64,000 bases of DNA from Hemerocallis citrina (GCA_017893485.1 CM030361.1:309357724-309421723); one strand, 5' to 3'. Positions 1-11,390 are shown, counted from the stretch's first letter. Numbers and translations: made by a program. The notes: generated from the letters alone by a model not told the origin.

Positions 1-720
1 CTACCTCTATCAAATTTGAACCCTTGATTTTTAGCATTTAACTATAATTTTTAATTCATTAAGAATAACAAGTGCTTCATTCTTCATATATATGACAGAC
101 TTATATTAATCATCTACAAAAGAGATTAAATACTTCTGATCAACAATCGTCTCATCTAGTCACAAAGCTACTGAGATCACAAATATCAGAATGCATTGAC
201 TCAAGAAGTTGTGTGCTCCTAGAGACCATACTAAATGATTTTCTAGTGATTATAATCTGAGCACAACTTTCATATTTGTCATATTTTAATGGAGTGTCAT
301 TTAGTAGGGCTATGAATTTTAACAAGAACAAACAATTTAATATATAGTTCATAGTGATTCTAAATTTTAAAACAACTTGGATGTTAAAGATTTGACTCAA
401 TAGCTTTTAACTCCATTTTCCCACAGTTTTGATAATTAGATCACATTTCCTCACAAACAATTGAATATATAGTTCTCAAATCTTAGCCAATTATGCTATG
501 TTCAAGAACACAATTAGAACCATTATTATTAATTGTCTCATTTGTTAAACTCAACTTATACATACGATTGACAATATATGCACTTTATAAGAGTTAATAC
601 AAAATCACTCTATCACATTTTTCAAAAATTATTTGCTTTCTCTAATGGTTCTAACAATGTCCACTAGCTCAAATACATTGAGCAAAGAGTTCTTTCCTTT
701 ACTCGTTCTTCATCATCTTC
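1..720 (-). pseudogene. Decayed Ty1/copia pol (GAG-pre-integrase and integrase start)
   Basis: Read on the minus strand, about 400 down to 152 encodes a stretch ending in LLESMHSDICDLSSFVTR, the usual start of a copia integrase core, preceded by a cysteine-containing stretch (YESCAQIIITRKSF). Below 150 the frame is broken by stops but still shows QKYLISFVDD and YMKNEALVI, which continue the same domain. Above 420, broken pieces such as NRMYKLSLTN fit the GAG-pre-integrase region. No RT, no intact frame and no clear LTR pair are visible; the element continues left of the window. Family assignment rests on short motifs, so confidence is moderate. Confidence 0.55.
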
Positions 721-1680
721 ATAACGCTAAATGATATAATGACTAACATATTATAATTCAACTTTGCACACACAGTACAATGAACGAGAGGGAACACAAC
801 GTAACTAGTAGTCATATTCTACATTAAGAGATGCTCTCTCCTAAGTTACAGACATTTGTTATACATCTTATACAATTTTATTTTATTTTAAATTTTAGAG
901 AAACAAATATGTAATCTCACACAAACTGCAAACAATGAATTTGTCAAAATATCTATACACATAGTATGATAAAACACTTAACAACCCTAAACATGCTAGT
1001 TTTCCAGAGCGAGAATAACTATGATCTAAAACTCTCAATCATATGATCAAACGCACAAAACGTCAACACATTCATCACATGAAAAATACTGAGAAAATTA
1101 AAGTAGATCATACTGACACTTCAAGTTAGAAGTGTTTTTCCAAATTCGATGGAGAAGCCTGCGTAGTGTAGACTTATCATACCATGATGCAAATCTATCG
1201 TCTCCAACATACACAATTTGTAGGTAACATTAAAGTTCCTACATTCATCAAATTGTCAAAAATTAGCCAATTAAACAAATTATTAGAACAATCTAATTCT
1301 AGCAACAATTTAATTGGAGATCCGATTTTTATAGTCAACATACAATTTAACTTATCAAAATAGATATTGTGTTTTAGCACATAGCCAAAACAACTGTTCA
1401 ACTTGTATTTAATTAAATAAGTGATTAATACAGTCTTGAACTTAAACACTTAGCATCATATTAATTCCATAATTCAAAATAAACTCGAAACGAATGTTTT
1501 GAACTTCCAGCACATACCAAAATATTTAACAGAATTTTAATACGAGGAAAGTAAAGAACTTATCTTTCACCGTCTCTTCCACTTCAATTGATTAGAGTCA
1601 AATTTGTTTCGAAACACATCCGATTTATCCCGTATTGCACCCAAAACACCACACACAAATCGATAGACTCAATCTGAATT
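721..1680. other. AT-rich stretch, no gene seen
   Basis: No coding frame with recognisable motifs, RNA gene or repeat was found. It may be eroded gag of the copia remnant to its left, but nothing in the sequence proves that. Confidence 0.4.
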
Positions 1681-2215
1681 CGGGATCTGATCAATCCCAA
1701 GAGCACCAAAGATCCTCTCTTCAATCCCAAACACAAAACTTCCAAATCCTTCAATGAACAAATCATATCTGAATCAACCATTAACCAGATCACACACAGT
1801 GATCGAAAAAAGGAAAGGGAAGGATCGCGGCTGGTGAAGGCGACCTCGTTGGCTCGTGGCAACACCGGTGATGCTGGTGGAGGTGGCCTGCGTCGACATC
1901 ATCGACAGCGGCAACGTGGACAAGGATCTGGATCTGGATGCGCTCAGAACGACGCCAAGGGGGAAGGGATCGCTGGCGACGTGGCCCCCTTTGGTCTGCG
2001 ATGAAGGCAACGAACATCGAGGCGCTCGCTGGCAACGAGCCCCGATGGATCTCGAGTCGACTGCCTCGGCATGGATCAACAACACGCGACGAGTCGACAA
2101 GGAGGAGGCGACGGACGTGAGCGACTCCGACGGTGGCTCCGAGGGCTTCGACAAGATCCGACGGCTTCAACAGGATCCGACGAGATCCAACAAAGGTCTG
2201 TTTCCCTCTTGATTA
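1681..2215. other. GC-rich block with overlapping open frames, function unknown
   Basis: A sharp rise in GC content against AT-rich surroundings. Both strands stay open for over 100 codons (1856-2212 plus; 1774-2154 and 1790-2170 minus), which is what GC-rich sequence does by chance. None of the translations shows a known motif. It could be the untranslated leader of the minus-strand copia remnant, since the copia element at 51538-56195 has a similar GC-rich leader. Confidence 0.25.
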
Positions 2216-2513
2216 ATCTCACGAATTGATTATAAATATCTCAAGATTGTTAGGTTTTGTGAGAAATTAACAATTGGGAATTAGGGTTTATCTCTAGATC
2301 TAAGTTGCTTGAGATATTCACCCTAGGTATCAAGATTGGAATACCTAGACTGCTATCACAAGCCAGTATTTATTCCTAAATACTAGTTTGGGTATCGGGT
2401 TATAAGCCCACAAACCTGCGTTCCAATATCCAATCAATTGTACGTTCATTACACGTGTTACACATATGCACGTGCTATATTTATATAGAGAGAATATACC
2501 AATATATCCAACA
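2216..2513 (-). repeat. Possible LTR of the copia remnant
   Basis: On the minus strand this segment begins TGTTGGATATATTGG at 2513, a start typical of copia LTRs, and contains a TATA-like TATATAAATATAG. It lies where the 5' LTR of the minus-strand remnant would be. No second LTR copy, target duplication or initiator-tRNA primer site was found, so this is only a suggestion. Confidence 0.25.
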
Positions 2514-3174
2514 CTTCGATGGTGGGTTCGACTGTAGGAGGCGAAGCTCCGGCAATGGAAGGAGAAGCCGAGCGGCGGAACTTCAATGGTGGGGTGTCGA
2601 GAGGAAGACGAGGCGAGCGGAGGAGGTGGAGTGCGGCGTGGGTTCTGTGGTCGTTGGGAGACAGAGGAAGAGTGAGCGGGAGATAGAGGAAGAGAGAGAG
2701 GGAGCGGGAGATTGGGAACTTAACACAGCAAGTGAAACAAGATTACAAGTTCAAGCTCTTAAATTGGGAACAATAACAAAGACTAACACACTCATTAATC
2801 TCCGTCAATCTCACTCAAAATTTCAAATCATTCTCTAATTTGCTTAAGTAATGAAATGAGAGAGCAAAAATCAAAGGAAAATAATATATATATAAGGAAA
2901 ATTAGTACACTAGTAGATAGCAGTGGGTTTTAAGCCTAATAAATGTGTCAGCAAAATAAGTGAACTCACAGTAGTCACAAAGTTTTCAAGGCGACGTAGC
3001 AGGTGGTTCCCAAGGGCGAGGGGTGTGCAATGAAGATGAGCTTCGAGTACGAGAAGGCGTGCGAGGAGGTGTATTCCACACTTGCTTTTTACGTAATGGG
3101 ATGTTTCATATTTGGAGTTCGACGGGGAGACGAACGGAGGGAGGCGAGGTCGGAGATAGTTGGGCCCCAAACGA
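2514..3174. other. No gene seen; purine-rich low-complexity patch
   Basis: 2620-2720 is GA-rich and gives an open frame (2455-2838 plus) of low complexity without known motifs. The remainder has no recognisable element or gene. Confidence 0.4.
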
Positions 3175-3402
3175 CACTCGCTTTTTGAAAAAGCGAGTGG
3201 GATAAATCCCCTCGCTTTTTCAGAAAGCGAGTGTTGCTGGGCAAAAAAAGTCAAGACTCGTTTTTTGAAAAAGCGAGTGTGGGATAAATCCCCTCGCTTT
3301 TTCAGAAAGCAAGTCTTGAGATGATGAAAATCAGCATCTCAAGACTCGCTTTTTGAAAAAGTGAGGGAAATAATTCCAGACTCGCTTTTTCAAAAAGCGA
3401 GT
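3175..3402. repeat. Cluster of six short palindromes
   Basis: Six inverted repeats built on the arm ACTCGCTTTTT lie at 3175-3199, 3211-3231, 3255-3279, 3291-3314, 3342-3365 and 3378-3402. The first is a perfect 25-bp palindrome of 12-bp arms around one G. Between hairpins 1 and 2, and again between 3 and 4, lies a second palindrome, GGGATAAATCCC, so the block contains a duplicated hairpin-spacer-hairpin unit. A further inverted repeat (TCTTGAGATG with CATCTCAAGA) joins hairpins 4 and 5. The family is not recognised. Confidence 0.7.
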
Positions 3403-3929
3403 GGGTCGTTTAGGGAAGAAAAAAAAAATAGGGCAGTTTGGGGAAAACTTTCAAAACGAGGGTCATTTTGGGAAAAAATTCCCCCAGATAAGCAAGTTTG
3501 GAATTTCCAACTATTTGTGGCTTGTAATAGAGGTACTATATTGATTTAGGTAGCCAAATGGTTTTAGGATTTATTAATTTGATAATAACAATGGAATTTT
3601 AATTCATGTCTCGAGTTCCCTATCATGGGTTACTAAAATCTTGGGCGTTCAAATTTTTTGAATGGTTTGATGGACATGATAGTATTGATTTTGTTCCCTA
3701 TGCTAACTTTCGTTATGTAGGTTTTGAGGATTGTTGCCTCAATGCCTTGCAATGACAAAGGTTAAGTTATCCCCCATTTTTAGTTATGCACCTGGATTCC
3801 TCGGTTCATGATTTTTGAAGACTTGGGACTTTGGGATCGACAATTAAAATACCAAATAACATGACTTCTTAATAGAAGACTTGGATTTTTAGATCCACAA
3901 TTACATATACCAAATGACAACAAAGCTAA
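3403..3929. other. No gene seen; left flank of the duplicated segment
   Basis: AT-rich sequence without motifs. It ends in CTAAATGTATG; the CTA at 3926-3928 aligns with the TTA at 14873-14875 that borders the right end of the Harbinger element. Confidence 0.4.
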
Positions 3930-4796
3930 ATGTATGATGTTTTTTTGACAATAATGAAAAAGATGAATGGTGTTTTTTGAACCAACTTGCAAAGCTGAAT
4001 GAGGTTATCTAATACAAGCAGAAAAGTTAGATATGATTTTTTTGATAAAACCCGAGTGGGGTTTTTTGAAAACATATTTTATGGTTTTTTTTTGCGCAAA
4101 AAAAGTTCAATGCAGTTTTTTGCAGAAAAGGGTATAATTCAAGGGTTTTTTTAAATAAAAAAGTTAGCCTGGTCCAAAACAATTGAATAAAAAATACAAT
4201 AATAAATGTTTCCCAGAAATGCAATGTGTTATCCAAACGGTAATATAACATTTCTTGGAATTTTCATTCCCATCTTGACATTCTTAGGAATCCTTTAATT
4301 TCCGAGAATCCTCCAATCCACGTACCAAACGCCCCGTTATACATGAAATGTATTGGAAGACAACTCAACATATGCGGCCAAGTTGGTGGACACCAAAATA
4401 AATTTATACAAGATTGAAATGTCAAAATAAGTCTAGCATGTATGGAACCAAACACTGTTAATATCGAAGGTGAAGGAGATTGAAGGGGGAGGATATAGTG
4501 GCAGCTTGGGGATCAGATATTGATGGAGGAGATCAGAGAAACTTATTGCTTAGGGTTTGATTTTAATTATAAAATATACTCATAATTATATATAATTGTG
4601 AGTTTGGTTTAAGAGAAAGAGTCATAGGTATGCATACACACACACACACACACACACACATATGAGTGTTGCTTCTTATTTCGGTGTGGGAGAAAACAGA
4701 TAGTGAGTTAATAATTGAAGAAAACTACTAAAAGTCAAACTTGTGACCTTGGCCGTTAAAGACTATTAGAACTCCTGAGATTGAATCTGGATCGTT
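3930..4796. repeat. Direct duplicate, left copy (867 bp)
   Basis: This segment recurs almost unchanged at 14877-15798. Differences seen are a few point changes and the length of the CA tract (about 13 units here, about 37 in the right copy). It has no coding capacity, no TG...CA ends and no flanking target duplication, so it is not an LTR. The similarity starts exactly beside the Harbinger right-end target trinucleotide and stops at GATCGTT, where the element's left end begins. Confidence 0.85.
4635..4660. repeat. CA microsatellite, short allele
   Basis: About 13 CA units inside the left copy of the duplicate. The right copy holds about 37 units (15589-15662), a within-molecule comparison of microsatellite change since duplication. 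Confidence 0.9.
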
Positions 4797-4849
4797 TGTT
4801 TTGTTATTTTGAAAAGAGTTTTCTGAATAGAGTTTTCTGAAAACTGTAT

Positions 4850-6450
4850 TCTGAAAACTATTTTCCTGAAAATGGGTTTAAAAGCTGTTTGTTTATATTT
4901 ATTTCTGAAAACTGTATTCTGAAAGCTGTTTTACTGAAAAAGAGAGTTTAAAAGCTGTTCTGTTATATTTCTAGCTGAAAACTATTATCTGAAAGCTGTT
5001 TTACTGAAAAAGAGAGTTTAAAAGCTGTTCTGTTATATTTCTAGCTCAAACTGTCAGCAGAAAGCTGTTTTTCTGAAAAAGACAGCTGAAAAGCTGTTCT
5101 GTTATATTTCTAGCTGAAAACTGTTAGCAGAAAACTGTTTTTTGAAAAAGAGAGCTGAAAAGCTGTTCTGTTATATTTCTAGCTGAAAACTGTCAGCAAA
5201 AAGCTGTTTTTCTGAAGAAAAAAGTTGAAAAGCTGTTCTGTTATATTTCTAGCTGAAAACTGTCATCTGAAAGCTGTTTTACTGAAAAAGAGAGCTGAAA
5301 GGCTGTTTTGTTATATTTCTAGCTGAAAACTGTCATCTGAAAGCTGTTTTTCTGAAAAAGACAGCTGAAAAGCTGTTCTGTTATATTTCTAGCTGAAAAC
5401 TGTCAGCAGAAAGCTGTTTTTTGAAAAAGAGAGCTGAAAAGCTGTTCTGTTATATTTCTAGCTGAAAACTGTCAGCAGAAAGCTGTTTTTCTGAAGAAAA
5501 CAGCTGAAAAGCTGTTCTGTTATATTTCTAGCTGAAAACTGTCATCTGAAAGCTGTTTTACTGAAAAAGAGAGCTGAAAGGCTGTTCTGTTATATTTCTA
5601 GCTGAAAACTATCATCTGAAAGCTTTTTTTCTGAAAAAGAGAGTTTAAAAGCTGTTCTGTTATATTTCTAGCTGAAAACTGTCACCTGAAAGCTGTTTTT
5701 CTGAAAAAGAGAGCTGAAAAGCTGTTATGTTATATTTCTAGCTGAAAACTGTCAGCAGAAAGCTGTTTTTCTGAAGAAAACAGCTGAAAAGCTGTTCTGT
5801 TATATTTCTAGCTGAAAACTGTCATCTGAAAGCTGTTTTACTGAAAAAGAGAGCTGAAAGGCTGTTCTGTTATATTTCTAGCTGAAAACTGTCATCTGAA
5901 AGCTATTTTTCTGAAAAAGACAGCTGAAAAGCTGTTCAATTTATATTTCTAGCTGAAAACTGTCAGCAGAAAGCTGTTTTTTTGAAAAAGAGAGCTGAAA
6001 AGCTGTTCTGTTATATTTCTAGCTGAAAACTGTCAGCAGAAAGCTGTTTTTCTGAAGAAAACAGCTGAAAAGCTGTTCTGTTATATTTCTAGCTGAAAAC
6101 TGTCATCTGAAAGCTGTTTTACTGAAAAAGAGAGCTGAAAGGCTGTTCTGTTATAATTCTAGCTGAAAACTGTCATCTGAAAGCTGTTTTTCTGAAAAAG
6201 ACAGTTTAAAAGCTGTTCTGTTATATTTCTAGCTGAAAACTGTCATCTGAAAGCTATTTTACTGAAAAAGAGAGTTTAAAAGCTGTTCTGTTATATTTGT
6301 AGCTGAAAACTGTCATATGAAAGCTGTTTTTCTGAAAAAGAGAGCTTAAAAGCTGTTCTGTTATATTTCTAGCTGAAAACTGTCAGCAGAAAGCTGTTTT
6401 TTGAAAAAGTGAGCTGAAAAGCTGTTCAATTTATATTTCCAGCTGAAAAG
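4850..6450. repeat. 70-bp tandem array, about 23 copies, at the Harbinger left end
   Basis: The unit is 70 bp, with the core AGCTGAAAACTGTCATCTG followed by AAAGCTGTTTTACTGAAAAA. It alternates AGCTGTTTT and AGCTGAAAA blocks, which are reverse-complement-like, so every unit is partly palindromic. The words TTTTCTGAA and CTGTATTCTGAA also occur in the terminal inverted repeat, so the array looks like an amplified subterminal region. Subterminal repeats are transposase-binding sites in several TIR superfamilies; that role here is inference. Confidence 0.85.
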
Positions 6451-6938
6451 CTGTTTTAAGTTCTACTTTGTAAAATTTCACAGAAATCAATTCCGAAGGA
6501 ACAAACTATTGCCACTTAGCACTCCCATGCCAACTCAACCGAGCCTTGTCACCTTCTAGTTGTTAAACCCATGAGTTGATGAAGAGAAAAAAGCAATTAT
6601 GGTTCAGTCAAAAGAGAAGACGACATGCAGTCAAAAGACAACAAGAGTACTACTACAACAGAAGGCAACGAAAATGAAAAGAGCAAAAGCAGGAAAAGAT
6701 CTGAAGAAGGATGAAGATTCAATGGTACTTGCACCAGCATGAGTTTAATCTGTTTGTCGTTCAGTAACAGTTCTTAATAAATTGAATGTAATAATGTGTC
6801 TGAATACAAAAAGTGATGGATCAAATAATTTGATCGTTTTCTTTTCCTCTCTTCCCCTCTGTTACTAGTACAACAACAACGAAAGAACAAAGTGTTGGAT
6901 GGGATTCTAGGAGAGTCTAGCAAGACAAAGACATGGAC
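6451..6938. other. Harbinger internal spacer
   Basis: No gene recognised. It lies between the 70-bp array and the stop codon of the captured CHUP1-like exon, and may include the 3' flank of the captured gene. Confidence 0.4.
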
Positions 6939-7290
6939 CTAACGAAAAGCTTTTGCTGTTGATTTTGTGTCTGTTTTTTGCCTCTGAAGGGATTGAGCTT
7001 TGTCCCTGATTTCTTGCAATGCTTGCATTGTTTTCACATCGAAACCACCTGCAAACTGCATCATCATAACAAAACATCAGGTTTAGCTTTTATGTTTGCG
7101 ATCATTATAGAAATTGGGGAGTGATGTTGATTGTATCAAAAGGAATTTACCTGATGTACTCTGAAGGCAAATCTCACTCCCCTGAAGTATCAGCTCCTCT
7201 TCATCAGGTCCACCACCTATGGACTCTACCTCGGAGGAGACTCTTTTCATGTACTTCATTGACAACTTTACTGAGGCAATCTTCATCTGC
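6939..7290 (-). pseudogene. Captured CHUP1-like 3' exons (two exons plus intron)
   Basis: CHUP1-family proteins act in chloroplast positioning on actin. On the minus strand, 7290-7151 encodes MKIASVKLSMKYMKRVSSEV and, after a one-base frame break, GVRFAFRVHQ, the conserved C-terminal block of the family. It ends at a GT donor (GTAAATTCC). After an intron of about 95 bp ending in TGATGCAG, 7055-6939 continues with FAGGFDVKTMQALQEIRDKA and reaches a TAG stop. Only the last two exons are present, with the intron kept, so the fragment was copied from genomic DNA. The frame break near 7175 and the missing upstream part make it a non-functional fragment. Confidence 0.8.
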
Positions 7291-7299
7291 ATAAAAAAG

Positions 7300-8129
7300 G
7301 AATGCCATTACTTTCACAAGAGGGCAGAGACTTTACTGAGGCTATCATTAAAATCCACTTATTACTCAAAAAAGCAAAGTAAAACATGAGCAAAACATGA
7401 GTATTATGCTAACATTGGAAATCAAAGTAAAGTAAAACATGATTATTATGATCACATTCGAAAGCAATTCATGATGGCAAAGTAAATAAATTGCATAAAA
7501 GAGAAAACTCAAACAGTACAACTTAGAACTTGCATATCTCTATCTCTTACTCTGCTAAAATGAAGGATATGAAGAACAGATCAAGATTTGAAGAGAAACC
7601 AGTCAAATCCACTCTGGAAAATCACTACACAAAAATAAATAATCAGAACAATAACAATTGTACAGATATCAAAACTTAAAAGGTGTGGAAAATTAATTAT
7701 GAAACCGGAGTGCAAATAGTAACTAAGATCAGCCTACCTAGAGTCAATGCTTCATTATTCAGCTCTACATAATCTTTGAGCTGCTGGTCAGTAGAAGAAA
7801 CCATGCCCACATAGGCTACTGCTATAATATAATCACCTATAAATAAAAAATAAATACAAATCAGCCATCAGTCACATATTGAAACACACAGATTCCAATC
7901 TCTCACAAACACACACACACACAGAGTTAAAATAGAAAATGATTATTGATACACCACTCTTTGTCATGAGCAGAAGCTAGCCTGGATGCAGGTTCTTGCA
8001 TGCAGATTTGTCCGGTACTGAATTCTCAGGCCATCACTTACGAATATACTTCCATGATTAATGATGAATATCAACAAACAAAAAACAAGATCAAAAGACA
8101 TAATGTTATACTGTATGATGAATATACTG
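7300..8129. other. Spacer between captured fragments; possible further exon pieces
   Basis: Mostly AT-rich. On the minus strand near 7830-7735 a short open stretch reads MVSSTDQQLKDYVELNNEAL and borders a GT-like donor; 8050-7964 holds another (SDGLRIQYRTNL). Neither could be assigned to a family. They may be additional captured exons or chance. Confidence 0.3.
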
Positions 8130-8345
8130 TATGACTGCCAGTGGTTGAGTCGGCTTCCTTGCTCTCTTCCATCACAACCTACCAAAGAACAATAATTAGA
8201 ACCCATTTGAGTATTGTAGTAGGTAACTTTCACATTAAAATAAACTTACTCCATCGCCACCCATTCTCCTTGTTGTGGATGCAATATAATATGCTCCATT
8301 AGGGCCACCATAAGTCACATTTTGGGCACATATGAACATATGATT
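8130..8345 (-). pseudogene. Captured plant MLF-like (myeloid leukemia factor family) fragment
   Basis: On the minus strand 8345-8250 encodes VTYGGPNGAYYIASTTRRMG followed by GDG, then a GT donor (GTAAGTT). After a short intron ending in TTGGTAG, about 8183-8130 encodes VVMEESKEADSTTGSHT. These two blocks are consecutive in plant MLF-family proteins, whose cellular role is poorly defined. Only two internal exon pieces are present, so it cannot make the protein. It has the same orientation as the CHUP1-like fragment downstream, so a chimeric transcript is possible. Family call rests on recognised conserved blocks, not on a search. Confidence 0.7.
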
Positions 8346-8519
8346 CATAGTGTGTAACTTCAGAAACATAATCCATTTCATCATCACTTAAGACATTCAT
8401 CAGGAAAAATAAAGCTCAGTTAGGATTAATTCATCACAAGTCACTCCTACAAATCATTATATAAATGATTCATAGTGTGCAACTTCAGAAACATAATCCA
8501 TCTCATCATCACTTAAAAC
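8343..8519. repeat. Local duplication, 124-bp spacing
   Basis: About 52 bp at 8343-8395 (ATTCATAGTGTGTAACTTC onward) recur at 8467-8519 with three or four changes, just upstream of the MLF-like exon. Confidence 0.75.
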
Positions 8520-8608
8520 CATGGAGGAAAAGTAAAGCTCAATTAGGATTAATTCATCACAAGACATTACTAATATATAAACCATCAGTATGCCTTAAAA
8601 ATCTCCCA

Positions 8609-9720
8609 CCATGTTGTTACTAATATATAAACCATCAGTATGCTTTAAAAAACCTCCATGAGGGGCACCCACACTCAGCCCAGCATTGTATCAGTTTGTG
8701 TGCAGTATCAGTGTTCTCAGAAACAAGATGAAATCAGCATCAGTGTGCAACCCAGTATTCTCAATAGTGTTTGGAAAAAACACTCAAAACAAAAGCCAGC
8801 TGAGGATACTGTTTTCAGAGAAAAGGAAAAAAAAATGAAACAAACGCACCAGCATGCTGATGTCTATCAAATGCTCATGGCAGCACTGTATCAGTTTGTG
8901 TGCAGTATAAACCATACAGTGTGCTAACAATCTCCCACCATATTGTTACTTATATATAAACCATCAGCATGCATTAAAAAACCAGGCTAGATGGGCACCC
9001 ACACTCAGCACAGTATTGTATCAGTTTGTGTGCAGTATAAACCATCAGTGTACTAATGTTGTCAGAAACAAGATGAAATCACCATCAGTGTGCAGCCCAG
9101 TATTCTCAATAGTGTTTGGAAAAAACACTCAAAACAAAATCCAACTGAGGATGCTGATTTCAGAAAAAAAACAAAATTTTTTTTTGGGAACAAACGCACC
9201 AGCATGCTGATGTGTATCAATTGCTCAAGGCAGCATTGTATCAGTTTGTGTGCAGCATCAACCATACAGTGTGCTAACAATCTCCCACCATGTTGTCACT
9301 AATATATAAACCATCAGTATGCCTTAAAAACCCACCATGAGGAACACCCACACACAGCCCAGCACTGTATCAGTTTTTGTGTAGTACAAACCATCAGTGT
9401 GCTGATGTTCTCAGAAAAAAGAAACACCACCATCAGTTTGCAGCCCAGTATTCTCAATAGTGTTTGGGAAAATACTCAAAACAAACGCCAACTGAGGATA
9501 CTGTTTTCCCAAAAAATTGAAAAAAATTTTTGTAATAAACACAGCAGCATCTGATGTGTATCAAATGCTCATGGCAGCACTGTGTCAGTTTGAGTGCAGC
9601 ATCAACCATACAGTGTGCTAACATTCTCCCACCATGTTGTTACTAATATATAAACCATCAGTATGCCTTATAAAACCACCATGAGGGCTACCCACACTCA
9701 GCACAGCATTGTTTCAGTTT
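8609..9720. repeat. Tandem array of about 340-bp units carrying the Harbinger right-end sequence
   Basis: Units start with CACCATGTTGTTACTAATA at about 8609, 8936, 9288 and 9631 (spacing 327-352 bp). Each full unit contains CCAGTATTCTCAATAGTGTT, the A-rich CACTCAAAACAAA and CAACTGAGGATACTG, then AAACAAACGCACC. The same series forms the element's right terminus at 14777-14876. The array is thus made of reiterated terminal sequence joined to about 200 bp of other sequence. Open frames in it are accidental. Confidence 0.8.
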
Positions 9721-9984
9721 GTGTACAACATGGAAATTAACCAGGTTAAACACAAATTGCTTTCTCATATCACAGAAGCAGTCATCCTCAAATTTGATGT
9801 AGAATTAAGGCCTTACTTTCGTTTAAAGCAAACAACAATTTGTACTCCAGAGAGTATTAAAGGATCAGAATATAACAACATCACTTCCAAAACTTGAAAG
9901 TGGGTAGTATCCATTACAAAATTCATCATATCCAGTAACTGCCTTATCTGTCAAATTCCAACAACAGGTACACCTAGGTGGTTT

Positions 9985-10300
9985 ATCATGGTTAAACGTA
10001 TTTCATCATATCCATTGATGGTTTATACTGCACACAAACTGATACAATGGTGTGCTGGGTTGAGTGTGGGTGCCATCATGGTGGTTTTTCAAAGCATACT
10101 GATGGTTTATATAGTAGTAACAACATGGTTGGAAATTGTTAGCAAACTGCATGGTTTATACTGCACACAAACTGATACAGTGCTGCCATGAGCATTTGAT
10201 ATACAGCCGCAACAATTTTTTTTTCTTTTTCCTGATAAACAGTATCCTCAGTTGGCATTTGTTTTCAGTGTTTTTGCCAAAAACTATTGAGAATAATGAT
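9985..10300. repeat. Inverted partial copy of the 340-bp unit
   Basis: ATGGTTTATACTGCACACAA followed by ACTGATACAATGG is the reverse complement of the core of the direct units at 8609-9720, and occurs twice here (about 10017 and 10151). The inverted copy follows the direct array, so a transcript across both could fold back on itself. Confidence 0.75.
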
Positions 10301-11390
10301 ACCCCCACTTTTTAAAGTGAAGGCAAAAAATTTCCTGAAGCAATATCCTGAGTAGGCCTTAGTTTTGGGTTTGTTTTTTTGGGAAACACTATTCAGAATA
10401 CTGATATCCCCTCTTGTCGAAAACCATAAAAAGAACATAATGCAGCAAAAATACAACCTAGTCGCAGTCTCAGATTCAACAAATCAATGATAACAACTCC
10501 ATACTAGAGCTGCATTTTTTACAATGCCACGGCCACTAGTACAAAGCACATTGTCAAGATTGACTATAATCCCATCATCATTGACTATAACGACTTCATT
10601 TTCGTGAGGTTTACAAAAAAATTTGTAGAAATTACGGCTCTTGAAGCATTCTCAATAGTGTTTCCCCAAAAAAACTTAAAACAAAGGCCATCTCAGTATA
10701 TTACCCCGGGAAATTAAAAAAAGGACCTACAACAAACAAACCAGCTTGTTTTTATGGTTTGGGAAGGAAAATGAAAATCATATTTGTCGTAGGCTCAGAT
10801 TGTTCAATTCAATGATAAAAAATCCACAATATGGCTGCATTTTTTACAATGCCACGCCTATTGTGGCTAGGTACAATGTTGACCCCCCCCGCCCCCCAAA
10901 CCCCTTCCCACATTGTCGTTGACAATAACTGAATTCATCATCATTGTTTACCATAAATAATTCATCCTTACTTAACCTTTCATTCCAAACATCAACCACG
11001 GATCAGTTTGAAGGCTATTATACATCATTTCAGTGGTTGTTCAATCATATACCCCAATCTCAATATCTGTTGCCTGTCGATACAACCAAACAGAAAGCGG
11101 CAGTGGGGTGGGGGAGGGATACATTCCACATTGAATGAAAACCTATCATCATTGCCTATCACGACATCAACTTTGTTAGTTTTCAAAAAAGTGTATTTCA
11201 GATCGCATACTGCTACTGACAATTCCATCCATTTTTAGTGGCCAATCATGTGCACATAAGTGTTTCCGCGTGCAGTACCTGTTCATCCATAAACTATCAA
11301 GATGACATCACACACCTTGCAGGAAAATAAAATTACATTCGAAACAGTTTGAAAAAGGGATGCAATGAAAATGTTTACATTCAAATTACA
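10301..11390. other. Harbinger 3' spacer with degenerate terminal-type repeats
   Basis: Further degenerate copies of the terminal sequence are visible near 10380 and 10640-10690 (CATTCTCAATAGTGTTTCCC). A C-rich tract lies at 10881-10897. No gene was recognised. The transposase stop codon is at 11391. Confidence 0.45.

Noticed and set aside
1774..2212. A small host gene in the GC-rich block
   Set aside because: Open frames exist in several overlapping frames, without motif, splice context or poly(A) signal.
2455..2838. 127-codon plus-strand frame
   Set aside because: Low-complexity RE-rich translation of a GA-rich patch.
4850..6450. CRISPR-like array
   Set aside because: The 70-bp units are contiguous and similar along their whole length, with no unique spacers, and the sequence is plant nuclear DNA.
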